In this document: piece by piece, positions 51,077 through 59,146 of the stretch
Layout of the letters: every line of letters begins with the position of its first letter
Position numbering within the stretch: the first letter of the stretch is position 1
Notes under the pieces: model-generated
The model's database searches: none
Told to the model about the DNA's origin: nothing
Seen by the model: the letters and a program-made list of their open reading frames with translations, nothing else
Position numbers and translations under genes: made by a program
Assembly: GCA_018266775.1 (NCBI GenBank)
Contig: JAFDZS010000013.1
Span: 45,902-109,901 of the forward strand
Reading direction: 5' to 3'
From: Bacteroidota bacterium
GTDB taxonomy: Bacteria; Bacteroidota; Bacteroidia; Chitinophagales; Chitinophagaceae
DNA: 64,000 nucleotides

Positions 51077-52210
51077 TTATTCCTGCTTTTGCAATTCAAA
51101 ATAAGTTACTACAATTTCCACCCTTCGGTTTTTTTGCCGGCCTGCTGCTGTTGCATTGCTTACTACAGGCATGCTCTGGCCTTTACCTGTTGCTTTAAAT
51201 TTATCTGCAAACTGCGGCAACTTCAGCAGCAAATATTGCTGAATAGCTGTTGCCCTTGCTACAGATAATATTTGGTTGGCATCTGCATTACCGGTACTGT
51301 CGGTATGCCCGGTGATATTTACCACCAGAAATTTTTTGTTCTGCAGTGCAGTACACAAACTGTCCAGCAAATTTTTAGCATTGGCTTTTATTGTGGCTTT
51401 GCCAATATCAAAAAGTAAATCGGGTAATACTAATGTGTCGTTGGTGAAACGGGGTTTGTGCTGTACTTCCGGGGTATCAGGAAAAATGGGCACATTGTTC
51501 GTATGCCTGTAATCATAGTCGTAAACCTTTTTACTATTTTCCTGGTAGTTACTGCATAGTGGTATGTTGGCTGTTGACTGCAATTTTATTTCATCTATAA
51601 AATACAAGATATCACCACTCTTGTTACAGGCATCTTTCATGGTAAATTCCTGTACCGGTAAATGTTTTGTGGTGATGATGAAAAATTTTTCGCTGCCGTT
51701 TGCCGTATATTCATATTGCACATGTTTCCACCCTTCTTTCATATCGGCATCAATATGCGAGTTATTCAAAATAAAGCCGGGAGCTTGTGTTAACGTTTCC
51801 GTATTGAACAACTGTGGTTCTCTGTGTGTAAAATAAAATTCTAATCCTGCAAACACTTGTCTGCCTGTATTCAGATAGAATGAAAGTGTATATTTTTCAC
51901 CGGGCTTCAAGGGGCAGCACAATGCGGTATAAACATAGCGGGGAATATTGAAGTTATCCATTACATTGCCCACGGGTACTGCCAGTACCATGTGGCCCAG
52001 CATTGGGCGTGGCGCATATTTGGGTGTTACCACCAGGTTTGTTGCGGGTATATTAAACCATGCTTCGGGTGCACATGGCGACTTAAACTCTGTACAGGTA
52101 TTAATGTCTTCAAAACCGGGATTGGCAAAAAGGTTCTGTGCTTTTGCAGTAGTGGTTACTGCGCATAAAAAAATTGCTGATAAAAATTTCACCTTATCAT
52201 CCAGGCGCAT
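51077..52210 (-). CDS. OmpA-family protein with galactose-binding-like N-domain
   Basis: A 377-residue exported protein. The signal peptide ends near TAKAQ. An N-terminal carbohydrate-binding-module-like domain begins LFANPGFEDINTC and includes GEKYTLSFYLNTGRQ. The C-terminal OmpA domain (about 260-370) has DIGKATIKANAKNLLDSL, NITGHTDSTGNADANQI and GRQKNRRVEIVV, which binds peptidoglycan diaminopimelate. It probably tethers the outer membrane or an extracellular structure to the wall. Confidence 0.9.
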   Translation of the reverse strand: MRLDDKVKFLSAIFLCAVTTTAKAQNLFANPGFEDINTCTEFKSPCAPEAWFNIPATNLVVTPKYAPRPMLGHMVLAVPVGNVMDNFNIPRYVYTALCCPLKPGEKYTLSFYLNTGRQVFAGLEFYFTHREPQLFNTETLTQAPGFILNNSHIDADMKEGWKHVQYEYTANGSEKFFIITTKHLPVQEFTMKDACNKSGDILYFIDEIKLQSTANIPLCSNYQENSKKVYDYDYRHTNNVPIFPDTPEVQHKPRFTNDTLVLPDLLFDIGKATIKANAKNLLDSLCTALQNKKFLVVNITGHTDSTGNADANQILSVARATAIQQYLLLKLPQFADKFKATGKGQSMPVVSNATAAGRQKNRRVEIVVTYFELQKQE

Positions 52211-52238
52211 TTTTTTTCAGCAATTTACTTAATATAGT

Positions 52239-53108
52239 TTATACCGCAGCGCCGGTTACTTCCTGCAAAGCTGTGGTATTTTCAAACGGCAGGTAATATA
52301 AATGCACCTGCTGTTGTATAGCAATGGCTTTCCTGATGAGTGCTTTATCTTTTACAAAAGGCATTACATCTGTTACATCGCTCAGTAATTCTTTTTTATA
52401 TACGCTTGTAAATGGTACATAATAAAAAGATTCCAGCCTGTCTTTTTTCAATGTTGCAAAAACTGCACCGTCATTACGCAGCAGTTCTTTATAGCTTACA
52501 AACGTAAAACGGTTTTCAGGCAATGTGGAAATAAAAGATAAAAGCTTTTCGTAGTAGTGTATCCATACTTTAAGGTAACGGTCTGCATACTTCTCACATA
52601 ATTGTTCCATTGATTTACGCTTGAACAATTTCCATTTCAGTTTCGAAAATCCTTTTTTGGTGTGGTATCTTTTTTCCAGCATTTTAAACTCCCTCGTAAT
52701 CATAGAGCTTACGGTGGCATTAAAATCTCTTACCACAACAATATAATACGCTTCGGGCAACAGTTCACTATACATATCCAGGAACAGGCACGTTCTCGGA
52801 TCTTTCCATCCCCACTCTTTATTTTTTCTGTTCTTAAGTTCAATAAGATCACTCATCTCCATTTTTTCCAGTTCTGTTACCGTGGTCATAGGCTTGCTTA
52901 CAAAACCGGTTTCAGATAAACTTCTTCTGGATAATAATTTTTGATGCAGGTGCAGAAAATCTGCGTCTTCAAAATGGCCCTGTTCGTTTCCAATACCGGG
53001 GCCTTCCAGTTTGGTACCAATCGAAAGACCGCAGCGCTGCAGCCATTGCGCCACGACTGAGGTACCTGAACGGTGCATACCTGCTATTACTATAACTTTT
53101 GTATTCAT
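52239..53108 (-). CDS. PAPS-dependent sulfotransferase family protein
   Basis: A 289-residue sulfotransferase-type protein. The 5'-phosphosulfate loop is GMHRSGTS (residues 10-17), and the 3'-phosphate region is YYIVVVRDFNATVSSMI. The chain is the usual length for the family, and W-K-D-P-R-T (WGWKDPRTCLF) is a further signature. The acceptor is unknown: sugar, lipid or protein. Its start overlaps the stop of an APS kinase gene by four bases, so the donor PAPS is made by the cotranscribed partner. No membrane segment. Confidence 0.87.
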   Translation of the reverse strand: MNTKVIVIAGMHRSGTSVVAQWLQRCGLSIGTKLEGPGIGNEQGHFEDADFLHLHQKLLSRRSLSETGFVSKPMTTVTELEKMEMSDLIELKNRKNKEWGWKDPRTCLFLDMYSELLPEAYYIVVVRDFNATVSSMITREFKMLEKRYHTKKGFSKLKWKLFKRKSMEQLCEKYADRYLKVWIHYYEKLLSFISTLPENRFTFVSYKELLRNDGAVFATLKKDRLESFYYVPFTSVYKKELLSDVTDVMPFVKDKALIRKAIAIQQQVHLYYLPFENTTALQEVTGAAV

Positions 53109-53701
53109 AAATTCATGTAAGGTTTGTACAATGTATTTGCTGCATGATGCCGTACAGGCATCTGTAACGGTTGTGCTGATTTTATTTTACCGATAATGAA
53201 TTGTACCAGTTTGTTTACACATTTAACGATGGTATCAGTATCTGTATTAATATAGAGATCGGGCTCTTTCGGTACTTCAAACGGATCGTTTATACCTGTA
53301 AGATTTGTTATTTTATTGGGATTATCTGCTGAGAGAAATGCTTTTTGGTACAAGCCTTTAGTGTCCCTGATTTTCAAAACTTCCACCGAACAGTCAAGGT
53401 GCGCAGTAGAAACATTGGGATATATATCCCTTATTTCTTTCCGCATTTCTTCGTACGGATTAATGGCGCAGATAATACTTACTATACCATACCTGGACAA
53501 TTGATGGGCAACAAATGCCATACGCCTCATATTTTCCATCCTGTCCTGTTTTGAAAACCCCAGTCCTTTGCATAAACTGGCCCTGTACTCATCGCCATCA
53601 ATAATTTCAACGGCTATCCCTCTTCGTTGCAGTTCTTTTTGTGCTGCCCTGGCCAATGTAGTTTTTCCGGCGCCGGACATGCCGCAGAATTGTATGATCA
53701 T
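53105..53701 (-). CDS. cysC: Adenylylsulfate (APS) kinase
   Basis: A 198-residue kinase that phosphorylates APS to PAPS. The P-loop is GMSGAGKT (7-14), followed by the substrate motif IIDGDEYRASLCKGLGFSKQDR and the lid-like ISLICAINPYEEMRKEI-type segment (VSIICAINPYEEMRKEI). The C-terminal third (GINDPFEVPKEPDLYINTD) is standard for CysC. No sulfate adenylyltransferase gene (cysD/cysN or sat) is in the window, so APS must come from elsewhere. It is coupled to the sulfotransferase by a four-base overlap. Confidence 0.92.
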   Translation of the reverse strand: MIIQFCGMSGAGKTTLARAAQKELQRRGIAVEIIDGDEYRASLCKGLGFSKQDRMENMRRMAFVAHQLSRYGIVSIICAINPYEEMRKEIRDIYPNVSTAHLDCSVEVLKIRDTKGLYQKAFLSADNPNKITNLTGINDPFEVPKEPDLYINTDTDTIVKCVNKLVQFIIGKIKSAQPLQMPVRHHAANTLYKPYMNL

Positions 53702-54017
53702 GGTGGTTTGGTTTTGATAAGATGTAGTGACTCTTATTTTTTCAGAACGTTTAATGCATAATAAAATGATGCAGCAATATTTTATTTGGTTGGGTACAAA
53801 CTATCATTACTGTATTAAAACGAAATTAAAGTTTGATTAGTGCGGTATTAAAAGCATACTGACATAATGCTATAAGCAATTGAATGCCTGCAGCATTTTT
53901 ATATTTTTTCATTGGGGAAATTGAAAAAATATTTTTTATTCTTCTTAAAAAAGAGAGCAGAAATTTACTGGTTAAACGGATGTTAATCTGAAAAGAACAA
54001 ATAGTGGAACCAACAGG
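53702..54017. other. 316-base AT-rich intergenic region
   Basis: Between cysC and pntB, both on the minus strand. AT-rich with no credible open frame, RNA or terminator stem. It presumably contains the cysC promoter, but I find no -7 box I would defend. Confidence 0.5.
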
Positions 54018-55457
54018 TTAAATATTTTTTACTTCAGCACATAATTCCTGTAAAACTTTTTTGGCATCACCGAAAAGCATACTCGTTTTTGGCTGAAAGA
54101 ATAAATCATTTTCAATTCCGGCATAACCGGGTTTCATGCTGCGTTTATTTACAATCACTGTTTTGGCCTGTTCAACTTCCAAAATGGGCATTCCATATAT
54201 CGGACTGGCCGGATCGTTCTTTGCAGCAGGGTTCACCACATCATTGGCACCCAGTACCAGCACCACATCTGTTGTGGCAAATTCATCGTTGGCATATTCC
54301 ATTTCCAGCAGTTTATCGTAACTCACATCAGCTTCTGCCAATAATACATTCATGTGGCCGGGCATACGGCCTGCCACCGGGTGAATAGCATATTTTACTT
54401 CCACCCCTTTTTCCCCTAATATTTTTTCCAGTTCATGACAGGTATGTTGCGCCTGGGCCACCGCCAAACCATAACCGGGAACGATCATTACTTTATTGGC
54501 ATAACCCATCACCATTGCAGCATCTGCCAAACTGATTTCTTTATAAGCGCCCTGTGTTTTGGTGCCACCTTCACCTTTTGCCGCTGTTGCCCCTCCGCCA
54601 AATGAACCAATGAGTACGTTGGTTAATGAACGGTTCATGGCCTTGCACATGAGTATGGTCAATAATGTTCCTGCGGCACCCACTAAAATGCCGCCCGTAA
54701 GCATAGCCTTATTATTATACAAAAAACCGCCGCATGCTGCAGCCACGCCGGTAAATGAATTGAGCAGAGAAATCACAACAGGCATATCTGCACCACCAAT
54801 GGGCATTACGAACAATATTCCATAGATGAATGCAAAGAAACCAATCAATATAAAAGGCAGATAAATATTACCCATGGCAGATTGATAAGCCCACACCGCC
54901 GCACCAATAACCAACACCAAAATAATCATGTTTACAATATGCTGCCCTTTGAAAGAAAAATCTTTAATGCGGCCATTCAGTTTACCCCATGCAATGATAC
55001 TGCCGGTATATGAAATGGTACCAATGATAGCGCCTGCTGCAATAGTGATATATTGGCCAACCCCAACTAAACTGGAAAATGGGGTATCAACAGCGCCCTG
55101 GTTTATTTTATATGTATGATAAAACTCTGCTGCTGAAATTAATGCCGCACAGGCGCCACCCATACCGTTGAACAAACTCACCATTTCAGGCATTGCAGTC
55201 ATCTTCACTTTTTTTGCGGCCAATGTACCGGCAATAGTGCCAATGATCAGGCCTGCAAAAATCCACACATAGTTGTGCAGTTTTTTTCCATCATCCTCCC
55301 GGAATAAAAATATAGTGGCAAAGATGGCAATGGTCATGCCCGCTGCAGCCACTAAATTTCCCCTGCGTGCAGTAGCAGGACTGGATAACATTTTCAGGCC
55401 GATGATGAAAGTTACAGAGGCAATAATGTAACAGAGCGTGAGTATGTGAAGTTCCAT
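54018..55457 (-). CDS. pntB: NAD(P) transhydrogenase subunit beta
   Basis: A 479-residue membrane protein with about nine helices (domain II) and the soluble NADP-binding domain III. The latter is marked by VPGYGLAVAQAQH, VAGRMPGHMNVLLAEA and VLGANDVVNPAAK. It completes the proton-translocating transhydrogenase that uses proton motive force to make NADPH from NADH. It is the last gene of a three-gene pnt unit. The 138-base gap before it contains a G-poor leader very similar to the one before pntAB. Confidence 0.96.
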   Translation of the reverse strand: MELHILTLCYIIASVTFIIGLKMLSSPATARRGNLVAAAGMTIAIFATIFLFREDDGKKLHNYVWIFAGLIIGTIAGTLAAKKVKMTAMPEMVSLFNGMGGACAALISAAEFYHTYKINQGAVDTPFSSLVGVGQYITIAAGAIIGTISYTGSIIAWGKLNGRIKDFSFKGQHIVNMIILVLVIGAAVWAYQSAMGNIYLPFILIGFFAFIYGILFVMPIGGADMPVVISLLNSFTGVAAACGGFLYNNKAMLTGGILVGAAGTLLTILMCKAMNRSLTNVLIGSFGGGATAAKGEGGTKTQGAYKEISLADAAMVMGYANKVMIVPGYGLAVAQAQHTCHELEKILGEKGVEVKYAIHPVAGRMPGHMNVLLAEADVSYDKLLEMEYANDEFATTDVVLVLGANDVVNPAAKNDPASPIYGMPILEVEQAKTVIVNKRSMKPGYAGIENDLFFQPKTSMLFGDAKKVLQELCAEVKNI

Positions 55458-55590
55458 TTATCTTTGATTAGTTGATTGGTTAACTGGTTAATTAGGTTAT
55501 TGGTGTATTAGTTAATTGGTGTAATTCGTGTAATTAGTCTTATTCGTGCAGCTCTTGTAATTCGTTTTAATTCGTGTCTTTTCTATTTGC
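55458..55590 (-). repeat. G-poor word-repeat leader of pntB
   Basis: On the minus strand, repeats of ACGAATTA, ACCAATTAACTAAT and CCTAATTAACC run up to the pntB ATG. Blocks at 55507-55524 and 55556-55576 are identical to 55916-55933 and 55938-55958 in the pntAB leader. Confidence 0.7.
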
Positions 55591-55595
55591 ATTCT

Positions 55596-55904
55596 TTATT
55601 TCTTTTTCTTAAACATTTCCAGCATCCTGTCGGTAACCACAAATCCGCCTACAACATTCAGTGTGCCTAATACTACAGCAAGAAAACCTAAGCCAAGAGC
55701 AAAGTAATTATCGCTTTCAGCCTTGCCCATTACAATAATAGCGCCTATGATCACTACTCCGTGTATGGCATTGGCACCGCTCATCAATGGCGTATGTAAA
55801 ACACTGGGCACACGGCCAATCACTTCAATACCTACAAAAATCATCAGTATCACAATGTAAATTGTTTCCTGGTTAGCGGATATCCATTGCAGTATATTTT
55901 CCAT
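55596..55904 (-). CDS. pntAB: NAD(P) transhydrogenase subunit alpha part 2 (membrane)
   Basis: A 102-residue membrane protein with three helices. It is the C-terminal membrane part of subunit alpha, encoded separately as in many bacteria (split alpha). Diagnostic segments: IGRVPSVLHTPLMSGANAIHGV and GTLNVVGGFVVTDRMLEMF. It lies between pntAA and pntB. Its leader shares exact repeat blocks with that of pntB. Confidence 0.94.
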   Translation of the reverse strand: MENILQWISANQETIYIVILMIFVGIEVIGRVPSVLHTPLMSGANAIHGVVIIGAIIVMGKAESDNYFALGLGFLAVVLGTLNVVGGFVVTDRMLEMFKKKK

Positions 55905-55976
55905 TTTTTTGGTTAATTAGTTAATTGGTGTAATTAGTGTAATTCGTTTTAATTCGTGTATTATCTATTCGTATTC
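55905..55976 (-). repeat. G-poor word-repeat leader of pntAB
   Basis: Minus-strand ACGAATTAAAACGAATTACA and ACCAATTAACTAATTAACC fill the gap between pntAA and pntAB. See the pntB leader for the shared blocks. Confidence 0.7.
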
Positions 55977-57092
55977 TCAAATTCCTTTCACCCTTTCGTT
56001 CACTACTTCTCCGCCATGCGCCATACAAGTGCCTTTTACAAGGTCGTCTTCAAAGTTCAGGTTGAGTTTTCCTTCTTTATCAATAACCAGTTGCAGGAAG
56101 TTGATCATATTCTTTCCATATAATTTACTCGCATCTGCCGGCATCGTTGCAGGTAAATAAGAATTACCCACGATGGTAACACCGTGATGAACAACAGCAG
56201 TATTGTTTTGTGTCTTTTCTGTATTGCCGCCTGTTGCTGCTGCAATATCAATGATCACCGAACCATTTTTCATCGATTCAATCATTGCCGTGGTAATTAA
56301 TACCGGCGCATTTCGTCCTGGTATTTGCGCTGTGGTGATAATAATATCAGCCTTCGCAACACTCTCAGCAATTTTTGCCTTTTGCCGTTGCTGAAATTCT
56401 GCTGACTGTTCTACTGCATAACCGCCTGCTTTGCTTGCGTCTGCTGCACCTTCCACTTCAACAAATTTTGCGCCGAGGCTTTGCACTTCTTCTTTTACTG
56501 CCGGGCGGGTGTCAAATACTTCCACCACTGCGCCTAATCTTCTTGCTGTTGCAATGGCCTGCAAGCCGGCCACACCTGCACCAAGTATCAGCATTTTTGC
56601 TGGCGGCACACTGCCTGCTGCTGTCATAAACATGGGAAAATAATGCGGAAATAAATTTGCTGCCTGCAACACTGCTTTGTAGCCTGCAATGTTTGCCTGG
56701 CTGCTGAGTACATCCATACTTTGTGCACGGGTGGTACGGGGCAGCATATCCATACTGAAAACAGTAATGCCTTTTGCAGCCCAGTCTTTTATAACGGATG
56801 CATTAAATAATGGTTGATAAACGCCCAGCAGTATTTTGTTGGGCAACTGATCAATCACATCCTGTGATGGAATATTGATGGAAAGAATCACATCGCAGCT
56901 GCGCAGTACTTCTTCTTTCGGTAATACCGTTGCACCTGCGGCAATATACGCATCGTCGTTGGCGAATGCTGTTGCACCTGCGCCTGTTTCAATACTTATA
57001 TTGACATTCCATTTTTTAAAAGTGGCGATATGTTCCGGTAAAAGCGATACCCTGGTTTCAGTGGTTGGTTCTTTTAAAACACCTATGGTCAT
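55977..57092 (-). CDS. pntAA: NAD(P) transhydrogenase subunit alpha part 1 (NAD domain)
   Basis: A 371-residue soluble domain I of transhydrogenase, related to alanine dehydrogenase. It has MTIGVLKEPTTETRVSLLPE at the N-terminus, SMDMLPRTTRAQSMDVLSSQ with the NAD-ring-binding residues, the Rossmann motif ILGAGVAGLQAIATARRLGA, and VIDIAAATGGNTE. It binds NAD(H) and passes hydride to domain III of PntB. A TATCTTTA -7 box lies at 57109-57116 on this strand, 16 bases before the ATG, and starts the pnt unit. Confidence 0.96.
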   Translation of the reverse strand: MTIGVLKEPTTETRVSLLPEHIATFKKWNVNISIETGAGATAFANDDAYIAAGATVLPKEEVLRSCDVILSINIPSQDVIDQLPNKILLGVYQPLFNASVIKDWAAKGITVFSMDMLPRTTRAQSMDVLSSQANIAGYKAVLQAANLFPHYFPMFMTAAGSVPPAKMLILGAGVAGLQAIATARRLGAVVEVFDTRPAVKEEVQSLGAKFVEVEGAADASKAGGYAVEQSAEFQQRQKAKIAESVAKADIIITTAQIPGRNAPVLITTAMIESMKNGSVIIDIAAATGGNTEKTQNNTAVVHHGVTIVGNSYLPATMPADASKLYGKNMINFLQLVIDKEGKLNLNFEDDLVKGTCMAHGGEVVNERVKGI

Positions 57093-57108
57093 AAGCAGAT
57101 TTGTTGGC

Positions 57109-57116
57109 TAAAGATA
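57109..57116 (-). promoter_or_regulatory. Probable -7 box of the pnt operon
   Basis: Minus-strand TATCTTTA, seven of eight positions of TAnnTTTG, 16 bases upstream of the pntAA ATG. Confidence 0.45.
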
Positions 57117-57167
57117 CAAAAAAGCCCTTTTCATTTTTCACCTGCCACGTGATATGATCATAATCAT

Positions 57168-57965
57168 TTAAAACCGTATGGAGAAATGCTGCCTGGCTTT
57201 TACGCCGGGGTTAATGGAAACGATACCGATAAAAAATAAATCGATGGTAAGTGTTACTGCAGGATGTTGCTGTATGGCGCTCCATGCTGCTTCCATATCT
57301 GCACTCCAGTGAATATCGTCGAAGATGAGGAGTGTGTTTTCATGTGCATGCTGCAGCAGCGCTTCAAAATATTCCAGTGTGGATGCTTTACGGTGATTAC
57401 CATCGATAAAAGCAAAATCAACTTTTGAAATGGATGATAATAATGGCCGCAATGTTGAAGAAAAATCGCCCGTTGTGAGGTTGATGTTTGATGCCTTCAA
57501 CAAATGAAACGTTTGTGTTGCAATTGCTGCAATGGCTGAGGAACCTTCACAGGTATGAACTGCAGCATTACCATTTCCTTTTGCCAGATATGATGTAGTA
57601 ATGCCGAACGATGTACCGAGTTCAATAATAGTTTTCGGTTGATAATGCTGTACCATCCTGAACAGTAACTGCCCGAATTTTTTAGATTTTAAAGATGAAG
57701 CTGCGATATCCTTCACCACCCTTTGTTTTGTTTTGATCACCGATGAGCCGGCACCAAAATCTTCCACTTCAATAATGGTATACTCTTTCAACAATTGTTT
57801 TCTTCTCTCTTCAACTGCCTGATAACAATCATATTTTTTTTTATCGTTTAGTACATGCGCAATAAAGTCAAAAACAAACGGCGAGTGAACGCCATGCCCC
57901 TTTCCATTGGCTGCAGTAAAATAGTAATGCAGGTATTTTTTTGCGAGTTGAAAGGAACTGTACAT
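57168..57965 (-). CDS. Class I SAM-dependent methyltransferase (O-methyltransferase-like)
   Basis: A 265-residue methyltransferase. The SAM-binding strand reads IIELGTSFGITTSYLAKG, an acidic turn CEGSSAI follows, and DFAFIDGNHRKASTLEYF is the O-methyltransferase-type motif with the aspartate and histidine. The N-terminal 90 residues (YFTAANGKGHGVHSPFVFDF) are helical and typical of a Bacteroidota subgroup. The acceptor is unknown. No neighbours give a clue. Confidence 0.85.
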   Translation of the reverse strand: MYSSFQLAKKYLHYYFTAANGKGHGVHSPFVFDFIAHVLNDKKKYDCYQAVEERRKQLLKEYTIIEVEDFGAGSSVIKTKQRVVKDIAASSLKSKKFGQLLFRMVQHYQPKTIIELGTSFGITTSYLAKGNGNAAVHTCEGSSAIAAIATQTFHLLKASNINLTTGDFSSTLRPLLSSISKVDFAFIDGNHRKASTLEYFEALLQHAHENTLLIFDDIHWSADMEAAWSAIQQHPAVTLTIDLFFIGIVSINPGVKARQHFSIRF

Positions 57966-58055
57966 GGTTTATGAAAATAGTATTTGACTAATCAATCATC
58001 AAGCAGATAATTAACACATCAATCTTCTTATATTTTTTATTGATTAATAAAATCA

Positions 58056-58319
58056 TCAAAACCTGTAAACATCCCTCCGGTGAGCAATTTTTAAAATTGT
58101 AATTGTAACGATATGATGATCAACCGTATAAATTATCCTGTAATCTCCTTTTCTTACGCGATATAATTTTTCATTTGTTCCTTCTAATTTAAGGCTGCCT
58201 TTGGGGAATGGATTTTTTGCAAGTGACAGAATCAGTTTTTGGATTTTCTTTAGTTCGGTATAAGGTAATTTTTTTAATTCTTTTTGTGCTGATTGCTGAA
58301 TGATGATCGTATAATTCAT
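58056..58319 (-). CDS. RelE/ParE-superfamily toxin
   Basis: An 87-residue toxin: QQSAQKELKKLPYTELKKI in the helical hairpin, then KLEGTNEKLYRVRKGDYRIIY and the C-terminal IAHRRDVYRF, matching RelE-type mRNA interferases with the conserved arginines and terminal tyrosine. It overlaps the antitoxin gene by four bases. RelE members cleave mRNA in the ribosome; ParE members poison gyrase. Arg and Tyr near the end favour the RelE/YoeB-type. Confidence 0.9.
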   Translation of the reverse strand: MNYTIIIQQSAQKELKKLPYTELKKIQKLILSLAKNPFPKGSLKLEGTNEKLYRVRKGDYRIIYTVDHHIVTITILKIAHRRDVYRF

Positions 58320-58525
58320 TTACCTTTTTTCTTTTTGCTATGTAACAATTCCAGTTCTTTAAATACTTCCTTAGCCGGTTTGCCGGGTTCATCAAGTCGT
58401 TTTTCGCTTTCGAGTACATCAACAAGATTTTCCACCACGTCATAGTTCTTCTCAATATCCACAACCAGTAGCCTGGCTTTACCCCGTTTATTCCGAACCA
58501 CTTTTATACCTTTCAATTTTGACAT
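58316..58525 (-). CDS. Antitoxin of the RelE/ParE-type pair
   Basis: A 69-residue acidic-core, lysine-tailed protein (VDIEKNYDVVENLVDVLES, then KPAKEVFKELELLHSKKKK). The N-terminal strand is like small antitoxins. No helix-turn-helix is obvious. It precedes and overlaps the toxin gene, the usual order. Its promoter appears to lie in the 3' end region of folA. Confidence 0.85.
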   Translation of the reverse strand: MSKLKGIKVVRNKRGKARLLVVDIEKNYDVVENLVDVLESEKRLDEPGKPAKEVFKELELLHSKKKKGK

Positions 58526-58535
58526 TTTTTTCTTT

Positions 58536-58543
58536 TAAAGATA
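58536..58543 (-). promoter_or_regulatory. Probable -7 box of the toxin-antitoxin pair
   Basis: Minus-strand TATCTTTA, 10 bases before the antitoxin ATG. It sits against the 3' end of folA, so the pair is expressed separately from folA. Confidence 0.42.
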
Positions 58544-58546
58544 CAA

Positions 58547-59038
58547 TTATTTCTTCTCCCAGATTTGAAAAGAATACGGATACGCATGTTTCAAATCAAA
58601 CTCAAAATCTTCGTTGGATACCAGTTTCCATTTCGTTTCATCTATCTCCGGAAAAAACGCATCGGCATCTGCAAAGGAATGATGCACACGGGTAATGTAA
58701 ATACGGTCGGCAATATCCATACTTTGTTTATAGATTTCGCCACCACCGATGATGAAGAATTCTTTGCAGTTAGTGGCTTTTGCTTTTTGTAATGCATCAT
58801 TAATATCTGAAGCAACAGTAACACCATCTGCTTTCCAGCCGGCCTGCCTTGTTATTACAAAATTGTACCGCCCTGGAAACGGTTTGTTCACACTCGCATA
58901 GGTTTTCCTGCCCATAATTACAGGCATACCCCAGGTGGTGTTTTTAAAAAATTTCATATCGTTGGGGAGGTTCCATAACAATTCTCCTTCCCTGCCAATG
59001 GCATTGTTTTCTGAAGCGGCTACTATTAGTGAGATCAT
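58547..59038 (-). CDS. folA: Dihydrofolate reductase
   Basis: A 163-residue enzyme reducing dihydrofolate to tetrahydrofolate. N-terminal MISLIVAASENNAIG, catalytic Asp27 in LPNDMKFF, VIMGRKTYAS for NADPH, and the C-terminal FIIGGGEIYKQSMD. It is close in length and residue numbering to E. coli FolA. thyA lies further upstream (62.4 kb) with two other genes between, so they do not form a direct operon. A TACTTTTG box four bases before the ATG suggests a leaderless mRNA. Confidence 0.95.
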   Translation of the reverse strand: MISLIVAASENNAIGREGELLWNLPNDMKFFKNTTWGMPVIMGRKTYASVNKPFPGRYNFVITRQAGWKADGVTVASDINDALQKAKATNCKEFFIIGGGEIYKQSMDIADRIYITRVHHSFADADAFFPEIDETKWKLVSNEDFEFDLKHAYPYSFQIWEKK

Positions 59039-59042
59039 GCAG

Positions 59043-59050
59043 CAAAAGTA
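59043..59050 (-). promoter_or_regulatory. Probable -7 box of folA (leaderless)
   Basis: Minus-strand TACTTTTG, a full match to TAnnTTTG, ending four bases before the folA ATG. Confidence 0.55.
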
Positions 59051-59070
59051 AGGATTCCGGAATGAATGAT

Positions 59071-59113
59071 GGACGACAGACGACGGTCGACCGTGGTCCG
59101 TCGTCTGTCGTCC
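59071..59113. repeat. Strong 16-base inverted repeat between folA and the OmpA gene
   Basis: Arms GGACGACAGACGACGG (59071-59086) and their exact complement (59098-59113) around an 11-base loop. The arms are themselves made of GAC-type words. No T-tract follows on the minus strand, so it is not a standard terminator. Confidence 0.75.
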
Positions 59114-59146
59114 GTCGTCTTTTATACTTCGTAATGAGGGTAGCTG

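Noticed and set aside
59071..59113. Intrinsic terminator of the OmpA-family gene
   Set aside because: The stem is strong but no T-tract follows on the gene's strand, so I list it as an inverted repeat only.
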